Positions 1 through 8,143 of a stretch of 23,895 bases of DNA are shown here, piece after piece. Location of the stretch: contig JAIRYX010000051.1 in assembly GCA_031267635.1 (NCBI GenBank), forward strand, positions 1 through 23,895, in the 5' to 3' direction. Position numbers and translations under genes: made by a program. The notes beneath the pieces were generated by a model, which saw only the letters and a program-made list of their open reading frames with translations, was not told where the DNA came from and searched no databases. The DNA comes from Planctomycetaceae bacterium (GTDB lineage Bacteria; Planctomycetota; Planctomycetia; Pirellulales; Thermoguttaceae). The first letter of the stretch is position 1. Every line of letters starts with the position of its first letter.

Positions 1-137
1 CCGTCTTCGGGATCATCCGCCATAATATGAAATCCAGACGCAGTTCCTAAAAGAACGATTGTCAAACCCAAATAAACGATTGATGCAATCCAATACTGAT
101 TGCCGAATGAAACGAAACGAAAAAATTTTTGTAACAT
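1..137 (-). CDS. Partial exported/membrane protein, N-terminus only
   Basis: An open frame starts with ATG at 137 and runs off the left edge, giving 45 residues. It is preceded by a good ribosome binding site (AAGGAG) with about 7 nt spacing. The start MLQKFFRFVSFGNQYW is followed by a hydrophobic stretch (IASIVYLGLTIVLLGTASG), then an acidic sequence (MADDPEDG). This looks like a signal peptide or one N-terminal membrane anchor. It lies 31 bp downstream of the 169-1227 gene on the same strand, so the two are probably co-transcribed. I do not recognise the family, and too little is present to assign a function. Confidence 0.6.
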   Translation of the reverse strand, partial: MLQKFFRFVSFGNQYWIASIVYLGLTIVLLGTASGFHIMADDPED

Positions 138-168
138 AATAATCTCCTTTTCCCAAAAAATCAGAAAC

Positions 169-1227
169 CTAAACTTTCAAGTTTCTTTGTTTAATTTTCA
201 TCCAAAGACCTACTAGAACCAAAAACACACCAAAGAAAATAAAAAATATACGTCCCCACGAAAAATATGCCGGTTGAATTTCCTTTCCAATTTTTGTACC
301 CGGCGGCAAAAATTGCTTGGGGTCAAAAATTTCCAAAGATGGCATATCTGAAATGATATTATTTATTTCATAAACAACATTAGATGTTTCTTTACCATCA
401 ACATTGATATCTGATTGAATGAGACGCTTAATTAATGGAATATCGTGAGAATAATTATATTCCACTTTCGTTATTTTTTTTCCTAATAATTTTAGTGAAG
501 AGTCAAAATAAGGCTCATTTACTTCTAACAAGACCCATAAATTGTCAGATGAAAAAAAATATTTTTTTGCTAATGATTCCTTTATTTCTTTAGAAAACTT
601 TGACTTATTAACTGAAAGAGTGATTATTTTTTCGTTATCCTTCACGATTTCGTTCACAGAATTAACAATAGGTATTGACAATGATGAATCATACATTCCT
701 TTTTCCTTAAATTTAAAAATAGATTGATCAAAAGAAATTCCGTTATGTGAAAAAGCAATTTGAACAAAGGGTGCTAATTGATGAATCATAAATAAAACAT
801 CCTCGCGTTTTTCTTTACCTTTCAAAATAAAATCATGATCATCTACTTTCTGGAAAGCATAACCAAATTTAGGAGTAACCAAAAAAATATTATTAGTTTT
901 TATAACCTGTCCATCTTTTTTAATTTCAGATGATACATCTAATCTTGTATATCCATCTTCACGTACATGAGCACATAAATGAACAATAGAATTTTCTTTT
1001 TGAGGTTCTTTAGTGCTTGGATAAAATACTGCCTCCATTTTTATATTACTATAAAATGACTTTAATCGAGAAAAATTTACATCATATCCATCAAGCAATT
1101 GTTTTTCTGATGCAGATAACACAGGTAAAAATAACTGCTCACCTGAATATAAGGGCAAAACAGGCATAGCGAAAAGTATTATAAAAAAACAAATTTTCAT
1201 ATAAAAATGATCAAAAGAGTTTTTCAT
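169..1227 (-). CDS. Uncharacterised exported protein with C-terminal membrane anchor
   Basis: A 352-residue protein of unknown function. It has an N-terminal signal peptide (hydrophobic core about residues 10-28, ending near LPLYSGE), a long soluble part rich in beta-type sequence and Lys/Asp, and one C-terminal transmembrane helix (about 325-345) followed by a basic tail (KIKQRNLKV). It is therefore probably an envelope protein with most of its mass outside the cytoplasm. The middle (VREDGYTRLDVSSEIKKDGQ) vaguely recalls LolA/LolB-like beta sheets, but I cannot assign it to that fold. The gene is clearly more AT-rich than asd, fab or rnr, which may mean acquisition or fast evolution. Met10 (position 1200) is an alternative start that would place the signal peptide more typically; neither start has a clear Shine-Dalgarno. 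The small ORF at 1274-1492 lies upstream and the partial gene at 1-137 downstream. Confidence 0.65.
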   Translation of the reverse strand: MKNSFDHFYMKICFFIILFAMPVLPLYSGEQLFLPVLSASEKQLLDGYDVNFSRLKSFYSNIKMEAVFYPSTKEPQKENSIVHLCAHVREDGYTRLDVSSEIKKDGQVIKTNNIFLVTPKFGYAFQKVDDHDFILKGKEKREDVLFMIHQLAPFVQIAFSHNGISFDQSIFKFKEKGMYDSSLSIPIVNSVNEIVKDNEKIITLSVNKSKFSKEIKESLAKKYFFSSDNLWVLLEVNEPYFDSSLKLLGKKITKVEYNYSHDIPLIKRLIQSDINVDGKETSNVVYEINNIISDMPSLEIFDPKQFLPPGTKIGKEIQPAYFSWGRIFFIFFGVFLVLVGLWMKIKQRNLKV

Positions 1228-1273
1228 ATCATTGATAAAATATTTATTTTTGAATCAAATATAACATACCGTT

Positions 1274-1492
1274 TCACCAACATCCACATGTACCTAGAAC
1301 AGAATATCCACCTACAGTATGAGAAATTGGAATCGATGAACAACCACAACCAAATATCCCTCCTCCAACCACTTGAATTCCACAAGGACGATACAGAACA
1401 GTCGCTGGACATCTTCCCACGTAATCATGCACAGAGGGACCCTCAAATGGAACAAACTCAGTGTTGCCACATGAAATAACAGGAACACACAC
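1274..1492 (-). CDS. Possible Cys/Gly-rich small protein
   Basis: A 72-codon frame starting with GTG fills the gap between the phosphatase gene (stop at 1502) and the 352-aa exported protein gene. The product has about eight cysteines, in patterns such as YRPCG, GGGIFGCGCSS and a C-terminal GTCGCW, and many Gly and Val residues. An in-frame TAG lies just upstream (1499-1501), so the frame cannot extend further, and there is no signal peptide and no obvious Shine-Dalgarno. Being on the operon strand and filling the gap argues for a real gene. The missing ribosome site and leader argue for a decayed fragment of a secreted Cys-rich protein. I do not recognise a family. Confidence 0.35.
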   Translation of the reverse strand: MCVPVISCGNTEFVPFEGPSVHDYVGRCPATVLYRPCGIQVVGGGIFGCGCSSIPISHTVGGYSVLGTCGCW

Positions 1493-1501
1493 AGAAGTCT
1501 A

Positions 1502-2293
1502 TTAACGTTCCAAACATGTTTTCGTGATTTTAATGATTTCATCGTGCAGCAAACTGTTTGTCGCAACTCCTTCGTTGCCGGTAATTGTAGGATTACCTCG
1601 CCAATCGGTAAAATGTCCGCCGGATTCTTCGAAAATCGGTAACAGCGGTGCGGCGTCCCAGATTGACATCACCGGATCAATCATCACTTCGGCGCGTCCG
1701 GTTGCAACAAGGAAATAACCATAAGCGTCGCCCCACGTTCTGGTGAGTTGCGTTTTTTGAGCAATTTCACGAAACGCCGTTTCGCGTCCGGCGGTTTGAT
1801 AGGTTGTAACCGTACTGGTAAGAAATAACGCTTTTTTCAAATCATTACACTTCGAGACATACGCCCGCTGCGGTTGAGGGAATTTCGGCGATTCGTGCCA
1901 CGTTCCTTTTCCGCGCATCGCCCATAATGTTTCATCGAGCGCGGGTAAACGAATCACACCAATCATCGGCTGATTTTCGTATTCGATTCCAATCAACGTG
2001 CTGTAAAGCGGCACGCCGTGAATGAATGCTTTGGTGCCGTCAATCGGATCAAGAATCCAACGGTAACCGCTTGTTCCTTCTTGAGACGGAAACTCTTCAC
2101 CAAGAATCGCATCGTTGGGAAAGCATTCTGCAATCCGTTCTCGCAATAACAGTTCCGCTTTCCGATCCGCTGCCGTTACCGGAGTTTGATCGTTTTTTTG
2201 CTCCACAACAAGTTCAGAATTGTTAAAATACTTAAGCGTTAATTTTCCCGCTTCACGAGCGATTGTCGCCGCATGTTCCAAACGTTCCTGCAT
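1502..2293 (-). CDS. Inositol-monophosphatase-family phosphatase, histidinol-phosphatase-like
   Basis: A 263-residue Mg-dependent phosphatase of the IMPase/FBPase superfamily, of full normal length. The metal-binding motifs are intact: GEE at 65-67, DPIDGTKAF at 82-90 and WDAAPLLPIFEESGG from 212, with Asp213 as the third metal ligand. The DPIDGTK(A/S)F form and the overall length fit the HisN-type histidinol-phosphate phosphatases better than classical inositol monophosphatases or CysQ. Substrate choice in this family cannot be settled from motifs, so a role in histidine synthesis is only the leading guess. It starts 17 bp after the stop of the ABC permease gene on the same strand, so the two are probably co-transcribed. 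A GGAAAG sequence about 9 nt upstream can serve as ribosome binding site. Confidence 0.85.
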   Translation of the reverse strand: MQERLEHAATIAREAGKLTLKYFNNSELVVEQKNDQTPVTAADRKAELLLRERIAECFPNDAILGEEFPSQEGTSGYRWILDPIDGTKAFIHGVPLYSTLIGIEYENQPMIGVIRLPALDETLWAMRGKGTWHESPKFPQPQRAYVSKCNDLKKALFLTSTVTTYQTAGRETAFREIAQKTQLTRTWGDAYGYFLVATGRAEVMIDPVMSIWDAAPLLPIFEESGGHFTDWRGNPTITGNEGVATNSLLHDEIIKITKTCLER

Positions 2294-2310
2294 GGCAAAT
2301 TTCTTTCCGC

Positions 2311-5100
2311 TTATTTTTTACTTTTCTTTCTCAACCGCGTTTGCGACGCTCCTTCGGTTTCCAGCATGCGTCGGCGGAAAAAGACGACGCATGCTAACGC
2401 TAAGAGCGGCGTCGGCGGGACGAGAATTGCGAGAGCTTTGATTTTTCCCTGTTGACGGCGCACTTCGTCCTGACGTTCCACTTCCAGTAACATTTTCTTT
2501 TCTTCAAAACGGTTTTTTAATTCATCAATGCGAGCGTCAAGCTTTTTCTGCTCCGTCATGTTCATCGCTTCCACGCGGCTTATTAATTCGGTTTGCGTAA
2601 TGCGTTGCGAGTCTTTCTGCAATTCGTCGGAAAGTTTTTCGACGCTTGCCAGCATATCTTTTCTCGCCGCTTCAATCGTCTCGTCGAGTTCCGTTTGCGC
2701 GTCTTCCCACTGCGTCGCGGCGGATTCGTTGATATGTCGTGTCATTTCGTCAAATTTGTCTAACGCCCGATGTTCCGGTCTACGTCCGCGAACGGAAATG
2801 AACCGTTCGTCATTTGCCAGAGAATCCACCGCGTTCAGCACAAACGTAACATTGTCAAATTCAAAATTCGTTCCAAGACGCGGATCTGTCCCTTGTTTCC
2901 GGATCGAATAAAACACCGGCGTAATCATATCCGTGTCCGCGACAAGAATAACCTGAATTTTTGTCGGGGAAAGTTCTTTATTGTCCGCAGGTTTTGTTTC
3001 TGGATTTGCGTCATCCGCTTTTTCCTCGTTGTTTTCCGGCAAGACAACCGGAGGTAATTCGCCCTCAATCCGCACAGCAAGATCGTATTGATTTTCGTCA
3101 GGATAGACCTTGCGGCTGTCGTCAGGCATCATTCCCATTCGTCCGCCGGGAAACATATCCGATTGATTGACATATCCATTTGCGCGGGTTGTCCAAAGTA
3201 GCGGCGAAACCGTGATATTGGGAGATTTCGGTTTTTCCGCTTTGTTGATCGAACCGGAAAACGGCACAAGCACATAACGCAACATGTTTGTCACTTGATC
3301 TTTCGCCGAAAACGGACGGAATTTACGTTCTTCCGGCTTGTTGCGATTATACGCCAAAAACAAAAACTCCGGCGGAAGTTTCTGTACGCGGCGAATCGGA
3401 TTGTAACCGGAACGCGGAATGCGGTCTGATAGAAAATCGACGCCGAGCATTTCCCACAGCGGGTCAATCGTTCCTTTCGGAAGCGATTGCTGTTGATACA
3501 TCATCATCGGCGAATTGCCGGGCAATTTCGGATCTTTTGTTCCCGCTAATTGCGGCGCGAGAAACGGCAACGGATCTTCGAAAATCAGCATCGGCTGACC
3601 GCTCCGTACCATATCGATAAAGTTGATCATTTCATTCGGCGCGAGCGACGACGGCTGCACAGCAAGAACCGCGTCATATTTTTCCGTGATCGGATTCGCC
3701 GGATCAACTTCCGAAACAGCGTATTGCTGCGAAAGATCGTCCACGATGTCCCACGCTTTGGGCGGCTGCATCGTATGGAAATCAAATTCCCCCATCACGC
3801 GAGCGTCGGTTTTCAAAATACCGAGCCGCTTTTTACTTTGCGCGGTGACATTACAAACCGCACGCACCAACTCGTATTCTACCGACAATCCTCGATCAAT
3901 AAACGGAAGTTTCACCGTATTCAAACCCGACGAAAAAGTTACGCCGAGAAAAATATTTTCCGGTTGCGGCACGCCTTGCTTGAGGTGATATACCGTTTGC
4001 GGCACAATTCCGAAACGTTGATCGGCAAGCATCGCCTCTTTGGTGTACGGTTCAATGCGCTGAATGTGCAAATGGATTTTTCCTTTACCGCGTTTTTCAA
4101 TTTCCGATAAAAGCGTTAAAATGTCAAGTTGCGTTTTGACGTAATTGTCCGGCACTTTTGGACTGATAAACGCCTCAATATTGACCGGATAATTCGGGTC
4201 AAGCGAATGAAGTAACTCGACGGTTGCCGGAGAAAGGGTACTCAATTTTTCCTGAGTCATATCACAGCGAACGTCAAAACGTTGAGCGATAACGCTCAAA
4301 TAGACGGCAATTACAAGAAGCGAAACGCCGCGAGCCAGATAATGCGTCCATCCGTGAAACGCCTGATTCGCCGACCAATGACGGCGGCTGATCAACACCA
4401 TGCAAAAATAAAGCATAACAATAGTAATGGCAATAAAATACATAACTCCCGAAAAGCCGAGAATACCGCGTCCAAAAGGATCGAATTGTTGTTCGATGCT
4501 GAGTTTCCGAAACCAATCCGCCCAATCGCTGGAAACCGGCAAAATGTAAGCCCATTGCACGGCAATAAACGGCGCGTTAAACAACGCGCCGAGAAGATAA
4601 GCAATCGTCAGATTTCCGGTCAAAAACGACGCGGTCATGCCAACCGAAAGCATCATCAGCCCGACAAGCCAAAAACCAATATAAGCGCTGATAAACAACC
4701 CGACGTCGGGATTGCCGAGTTGATATAAAATCGTCAAATTACTGACAAACGAGAAAAGTAGCGACACCGAAAAAATACCGATAGCGGCGAAGAATTTGCC
4801 GATAACGATTTCAAAATCGCTTGCGGGGATTGTCAATAAAAGTTCGTCGGTTCCTTGTCTGCGTTCATCCGCCCAAATTCCCATCGTCACCGCCGGAATA
4901 AAAATCAGCATGACTAACGGAAACCACAAAATCAACTGGTCGAGATTCGCCAGATTTTTATTGAAAAACTCATCCGGCAAAAACGCCGCCACCGACCCAA
5001 GCAACACAAAAACGCAAATAAACACGTAACCGGTTGGATTCGCAAAGTAACCGATAAAATTGCGTTTAAAAACCGCGCGTAAAATTCGTGTGTTTAACAT
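2311..5100 (-). CDS. Fused GldF/GldG-type ABC transporter permease and auxiliary protein
   Basis: A 929-residue membrane protein. Residues 1 to about 250 form an ABC-2 permease with about six transmembrane helices (the start RAVFKRNFIGYFANPTGYVF and the segment GIWADERRQGTDELLLTIP are typical of the GldF/NosY type). A further helix near 260-275 leads into a large extracytoplasmic GldG-like region (MTQEKLSTLSPATVELL..., then VNIEAFISPKVP). Residues about 760-890 are a charged helical coiled coil, followed by a last transmembrane helix and a basic tail (FFRRRMLETEG). In Bacteroidetes GldF and GldG are separate and work with the ATPase GldA in gliding. Fused homologues occur in many non-gliding bacteria including planctomycetes, where the exported substrate is unknown. 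No ATPase gene is adjacent, so it must be encoded elsewhere. GGAAG lies about 9 nt before the ATG. It is the first gene of the leftward operon. Confidence 0.85.
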   Translation of the reverse strand: MLNTRILRAVFKRNFIGYFANPTGYVFICVFVLLGSVAAFLPDEFFNKNLANLDQLILWFPLVMLIFIPAVTMGIWADERRQGTDELLLTIPASDFEIVIGKFFAAIGIFSVSLLFSFVSNLTILYQLGNPDVGLFISAYIGFWLVGLMMLSVGMTASFLTGNLTIAYLLGALFNAPFIAVQWAYILPVSSDWADWFRKLSIEQQFDPFGRGILGFSGVMYFIAITIVMLYFCMVLISRRHWSANQAFHGWTHYLARGVSLLVIAVYLSVIAQRFDVRCDMTQEKLSTLSPATVELLHSLDPNYPVNIEAFISPKVPDNYVKTQLDILTLLSEIEKRGKGKIHLHIQRIEPYTKEAMLADQRFGIVPQTVYHLKQGVPQPENIFLGVTFSSGLNTVKLPFIDRGLSVEYELVRAVCNVTAQSKKRLGILKTDARVMGEFDFHTMQPPKAWDIVDDLSQQYAVSEVDPANPITEKYDAVLAVQPSSLAPNEMINFIDMVRSGQPMLIFEDPLPFLAPQLAGTKDPKLPGNSPMMMYQQQSLPKGTIDPLWEMLGVDFLSDRIPRSGYNPIRRVQKLPPEFLFLAYNRNKPEERKFRPFSAKDQVTNMLRYVLVPFSGSINKAEKPKSPNITVSPLLWTTRANGYVNQSDMFPGGRMGMMPDDSRKVYPDENQYDLAVRIEGELPPVVLPENNEEKADDANPETKPADNKELSPTKIQVILVADTDMITPVFYSIRKQGTDPRLGTNFEFDNVTFVLNAVDSLANDERFISVRGRRPEHRALDKFDEMTRHINESAATQWEDAQTELDETIEAARKDMLASVEKLSDELQKDSQRITQTELISRVEAMNMTEQKKLDARIDELKNRFEEKKMLLEVERQDEVRRQQGKIKALAILVPPTPLLALACVVFFRRRMLETEGASQTRLRKKSKK

Positions 5101-5182
5101 TGTTTATTCTTCCATTTTCACTATTTCAGTAACAAAAATTATATTTCACCGACATTATGCTAGCTATTATATCCCGAAAATG

Positions 5183-5217
5183 GCAAAATTCAAAGGGTGG
5201 TTACCACCCGATTTTGC
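5183..5217. repeat. Compact inverted repeat/hairpin
   Basis: An outer stem GCAAAAT/ATTTTGC encloses the odd palindrome GGGTGGTTACCACCC (5195-5209). It sits directly before dispersed repeat copy A. There is no T-tract, so it is not a classic terminator. It could be a regulator site or part of the repeat. Confidence 0.5.
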
Positions 5218-5405
5218 GTGCGTTGTTGGTTGCTATTTGTTGGCTACGAAGGGAAACTTGATAAATTAAGGGTTGCGATGATAAAGCCGTGCGGGTAACA
5301 ATGCAGTTACTCAGCGCAGATTTATTTGGTTTGGGCAACTGATGCTATAGTTTTTCGATTGCGTTTTCAGATATTGTTCCCCAAAAACGAAATCATCAGA
5401 TATTT
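5218..5405 (+). repeat. Dispersed intergenic repeat, copy A
   Basis: Shares long blocks with copies at 12036-12187 (minus) and 15796-16005 (plus): GGCTACGAAGGGA, ATAAATTAAGGG, GATAAAGCC, GCGGGTAAC, GATTTATTTGG and TTGGGCAACTGA, and near the end ATATTGTTCCCCAAAAACG. It includes a small stem-loop GTAAC-AATGCA-GTTAC (about 5294-5309). Confidence 0.8.
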
Positions 5406-5585
5406 TTCACGTAAGTCAATATGAGGCAATTGGCGAAAAAAGATAAATCACACGAACCCCTTGTCGAATCGGACGGAAGTGGAATAATAGAACAGCTTTT
5501 GGGAAAATGGAATAATGATGGTAAAATTGTACCATTTTGACAGTACTGTGTTAAACTATTTCTTTCACAAACGATTTTCACCGTT

Positions 5586-5591
5586 GAGGAG
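5586..5591 (+). promoter_or_regulatory. Ribosome binding site of asd
   Basis: GAGGAG lies 9 nt before the GTG at 5601. It supports that non-ATG start, which gives the family's usual N-terminus directly ahead of the nucleotide-binding loop. Confidence 0.75.
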
Positions 5592-5600
5592 TTTGAATTC

Positions 5601-6602
5601 GTGTACGATTCGATTGCTGTTGTCGGTGCGACCGGCGCCGTTGGAACGATTATTTTGCAACTTCTTGAAGAGCGTAACTTTCCGTTCAAAAAAATCACAT
5701 TTCTTGCGTCGAAACGAAGTGCCGGAAAAGAAATTACGTTTGCGGGCAAAAAATATACAGTCGATGAATTAAAGCCGGAAGTGTTTGACGGCATTCAACT
5801 TGCGATTGCCAGTACGCCGGACGAAACGGCTCGCGATTTTGTGCCGGAAGCGGTGAAACACGGTTGTATCGTCATTGACGAAAGTGGCTATTGGCGAATG
5901 GAACCGACTGTGCCGCTTGTCGTTCCTGAAATCAATCCTGATGCAATACGTCAACACAAAGGGATCATTTCCAGTCCGAATTGCTCAACGACGCAAATGG
6001 TGATGGCGATGAAAGCGTTATACGATTACTCCAAAATTAAACGAGTCGTCGTCAGCACTTATCAGGCGACAAGCGGCGCGGGCGTTGCCGGAATACGAGA
6101 TTTAGTCGGCGGTGCACGAGCGATCCTCGACGGCAAAGATTACGCAAATGAATGTTTTCCGCATCCGATTGCATTCAATCTCATTCCGCAAATCGGTAGC
6201 CCGAAATTTCAGGGGTATACGTCGGAAGAGATGAAGATGGTTTACGAAACGCGGAAAATACTTGGCGACGACTCCATTCAAATTTGTCCGACATGCGTGA
6301 GAGTTCCGGTTTCCAACTGTCACAGTGAAAATATTTTGGTTGAAACGGAATCGAAAATTACAGTCGAGAAAGCTCGCGAGTTGTTCGCCGCTTTTCCGGG
6401 AATCGTCGTGATTGACGATCTCGCGAACAAACAATATCCGCAACCGGCAATCGGCACAGGACGCGACGAAGTGTTTATCGGGCGTATCCGTGAAGATTTG
6501 TCGTGCGAAAACGGTCTCACATTTTGGTGTGTCAGCGACAATCTCCGCAAAGGCGCTGCGACAAACGCCGTCCAAATTGCGGAGTTGATGCAAAAATTAT
6601 GA
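5601..6602 (+). CDS. asd: Aspartate-semialdehyde dehydrogenase
   Basis: A cytoplasmic enzyme that reduces L-aspartyl-4-phosphate to aspartate semialdehyde with NADPH, the branch point to lysine/diaminopimelate, methionine and threonine. At 333 residues it has full family length. The Rossmann loop GATGAVG is at 9-15, the catalytic cysteine is Cys128 in SSPNCSTTQ, and the substrate/catalytic segment RVPVSNCHSEN supplies Arg234 and His241. The closing SDNLRKGAATNAVQIAELM is also typical. The start is GTG with a GAGGAG ribosome site. The stop overlaps the start of rsmA by 4 nt, so the two are translationally coupled. Repeat copy A lies in its upstream region. Confidence 0.96.
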   Translation: MYDSIAVVGATGAVGTIILQLLEERNFPFKKITFLASKRSAGKEITFAGKKYTVDELKPEVFDGIQLAIASTPDETARDFVPEAVKHGCIVIDESGYWRMEPTVPLVVPEINPDAIRQHKGIISSPNCSTTQMVMAMKALYDYSKIKRVVVSTYQATSGAGVAGIRDLVGGARAILDGKDYANECFPHPIAFNLIPQIGSPKFQGYTSEEMKMVYETRKILGDDSIQICPTCVRVPVSNCHSENILVETESKITVEKARELFAAFPGIVVIDDLANKQYPQPAIGTGRDEVFIGRIREDLSCENGLTFWCVSDNLRKGAATNAVQIAELMQKL

Positions 6603-7516
6603 GTACAGGTTCATCTGATAACCAAACACGTTCTTACTTAATGCAGAGATTTTCAGAAATCGGGATTCATCCGCGCGCGAAACTCGGACAGAATTTTCTG
6701 ATTGACTTAAATCTTTTGCGGCTTTTACATAATTCGGCGCAATTGGAATCGAACGACGTTGTGTTGGAAGTCGGCACGGGAACCGGTTCGTTGACTGGCT
6801 TAATGTCGCAAAACGCAGGACATGTGATTACTGTCGAAATTGATTCGGTGATGCATCAACTCGCAAAAGAAGAATTGCAGGAACGCGGAAATATCACGTT
6901 TTTGCATACGGACATTTTGCAAAATAAAAACCGACTCAGCCCGCTTGTGTTGGACGCCGTGCGGTCGGCGCTAGCGAAAGTTCCGAATAGCCGTTTCAAA
7001 TTGGCGGCAAATTTGCCCTATTGCGTGGCAACGCCGCTTATGTCGAATTTGTTGCTGACCGACATTCCGCCATATTCGATGACAGTAACGATTCAAAAAG
7101 AACTCGCGGAACGCATTGTTGCAAAGCCGTCCACAAAAGATTACAGCGCGTTGTCGCTTTGGATGCAATGTCAATGTCACTGCCGTATTATTCGAAACAT
7201 GCCGCCGTCGGTGTTCTGGCCCCGTCCGAAAGTTCATTCGGCGATTGTGCAAGTGACGTTTGATACGCGATTGCGAAAACGCATTCCCGATTTGCAGTAT
7301 TTTCATCAATTTTGCCGTGAAGTGTTTTTTCATCGGCGAAAATTTCTCCGTTCCGTTCTGGTGGCGATGCTCAAAAACAAACTCAGCAAACCGGAAGTGG
7401 ACGACATTATGGTTAAAATGAACTTCACCGATCAAACCCGCGCCGAATCGCTTTCTGTCGGAACGCTACTGAAACTTTGCGAAACGATTCGAACGATTCT
7501 TCAAGCGAAGGAATAG
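6599..7516 (+). CDS. rsmA: 16S rRNA (adenine1518/1519-N6)-dimethyltransferase
   Basis: The KsgA/RsmA enzyme dimethylates two adjacent adenines in the 3'-terminal hairpin of 16S rRNA late in small-subunit assembly, using S-adenosylmethionine. The 305 residues contain KLGQNFLID (28-36), the SAM loop LEVGTGTGSLT (56-66), VEID (79-82), a TD at 104-105 and the family's NLPY motif (138-141). The C-terminal domain has FWPRPKVHSAIVQV and FFHRRKFLRSVL. The start is the ATG at 6599, inside the asd stop (ATGA). An upstream in-frame ATG at 6503 would read through asd in another frame and is not credible. Pairing with asd is not a standard operon I know. Confidence 0.95.
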   Translation: MSTGSSDNQTRSYLMQRFSEIGIHPRAKLGQNFLIDLNLLRLLHNSAQLESNDVVLEVGTGTGSLTGLMSQNAGHVITVEIDSVMHQLAKEELQERGNITFLHTDILQNKNRLSPLVLDAVRSALAKVPNSRFKLAANLPYCVATPLMSNLLLTDIPPYSMTVTIQKELAERIVAKPSTKDYSALSLWMQCQCHCRIIRNMPPSVFWPRPKVHSAIVQVTFDTRLRKRIPDLQYFHQFCREVFFHRRKFLRSVLVAMLKNKLSKPEVDDIMVKMNFTDQTRAESLSVGTLLKLCETIRTILQAKE

Positions 7517-7549
7517 AAGACTCATCACTCTTGAAATTTGGTTTTCATT

Positions 7550-7675
7550 AAAAAAGGGACACAAGGGACTTTTTGAACGTGAGGACAATCAACACTGTCT
7601 TAAAAATCGAAAGTTCAAGTGGAAGAAGTCTATCACGTCCCTAAAGTCATTTTTGTCCCTAATGTCCCTTTTAAA
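7550..7675. repeat. GGGAC-type inverted-repeat element 1
   Basis: The left arm (about 7550-7586) carries AAGGGACACAAGGGACTTTT; the right arm (about 7635-7675) read on the other strand carries AAGGGACATTAGGGAC. They can form a long imperfect stem with the 47-bp repeat as loop. Related arms occur at 9181-9367 and 9699-9733. It follows rsmA and may also act in transcription termination. Confidence 0.65.
7588..7634 (+). repeat. 47-bp direct repeat, copy 1
   Basis: Matches 9796-9842 in 45 of 47 positions, same orientation, 2.2 kb apart. The shared ends are ATCAACACTGTCT and AAGTGGAAGAAGTCTATC. The two copies bracket the prepilin-like gene and the tandem array. Confidence 0.85.
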
Positions 7676-8131
7676 ATAAAACCGTTATCAATTTTAAAAA
7701 GTTTTTTTAAAATCAACAAAAAAATTTTTTAGGAATTTTATTTTTCGTAAGTTTAGTAATTACAACAAAATAAAAAAGTTTGTCTCGGTTCAACTTTAAA
7801 AAATTCTCAAAAAATGCGAAACCTGACCCCTTGATGAGATTTGGGACTTCTGTAAAATTCCCGTTGTTTTGCATATAAAACTTTTTGAGTTTGTCGTAAC
7901 ACGCAAAATCTGTACTGGAAAAAGACAATGCCAATAAAAGACAAATGTCAATCAATGAAAGTTCATGGAAAAACAGATCGACAAAAACCACAATGGGATT
8001 TTTGTCATTACAATTTCAAACCAAATGAAAAAGAAAGAGTTTCCGCTATGAAAAAGTTAAACCAAAAGTCAAACAAAGCGTTTCGTTCATGCGAAGCAAA
8101 TCAAACATGTGAATTTAGTCAACAAATATCA

Positions 8132-8142
8132 GGGGGGGGGGG
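8132..8142 (+). repeat. Homopolymeric G11 tract
   Basis: Eleven consecutive G residues lie 8 nt before an ATG (8151) and 27 nt before the TTG start of the prepilin-like gene. Such tracts are prone to slippage. It could act as a ribosome site for the ATG at 8151, which is out of frame with the gene. A sequencing or assembly error in the count is possible. Confidence 0.8.
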
Positions 8143-8143
8143 T

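Larger units (their letters stand above)
5101..5600. other. Divergent intergenic region with repeat copy A
   Basis: A 500-bp non-coding stretch between the leftward ABC permease operon and rightward asd, so it must hold both promoters. It contains a compact hairpin (5183-5217) and copy A of the dispersed repeat (about 5218-5405). A TTGACA at 5537-5542 is a possible -35 box for asd, but no good -10 lies 16-18 nt downstream. I see no convincing gene here. Confidence 0.7.

Noticed and set aside
2528..4110. Several plus-strand frames inside the ABC permease gene
   Set aside because: Antisense shadows of a long minus-strand gene with clear domain structure.
6503..6598. Upstream extension of rsmA to an ATG at 6503
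   Set aside because: It would overlap the end of asd by about 100 bp in another frame, and the added residues have no family counterpart; the ATG at 6599 gives the normal N-terminus.
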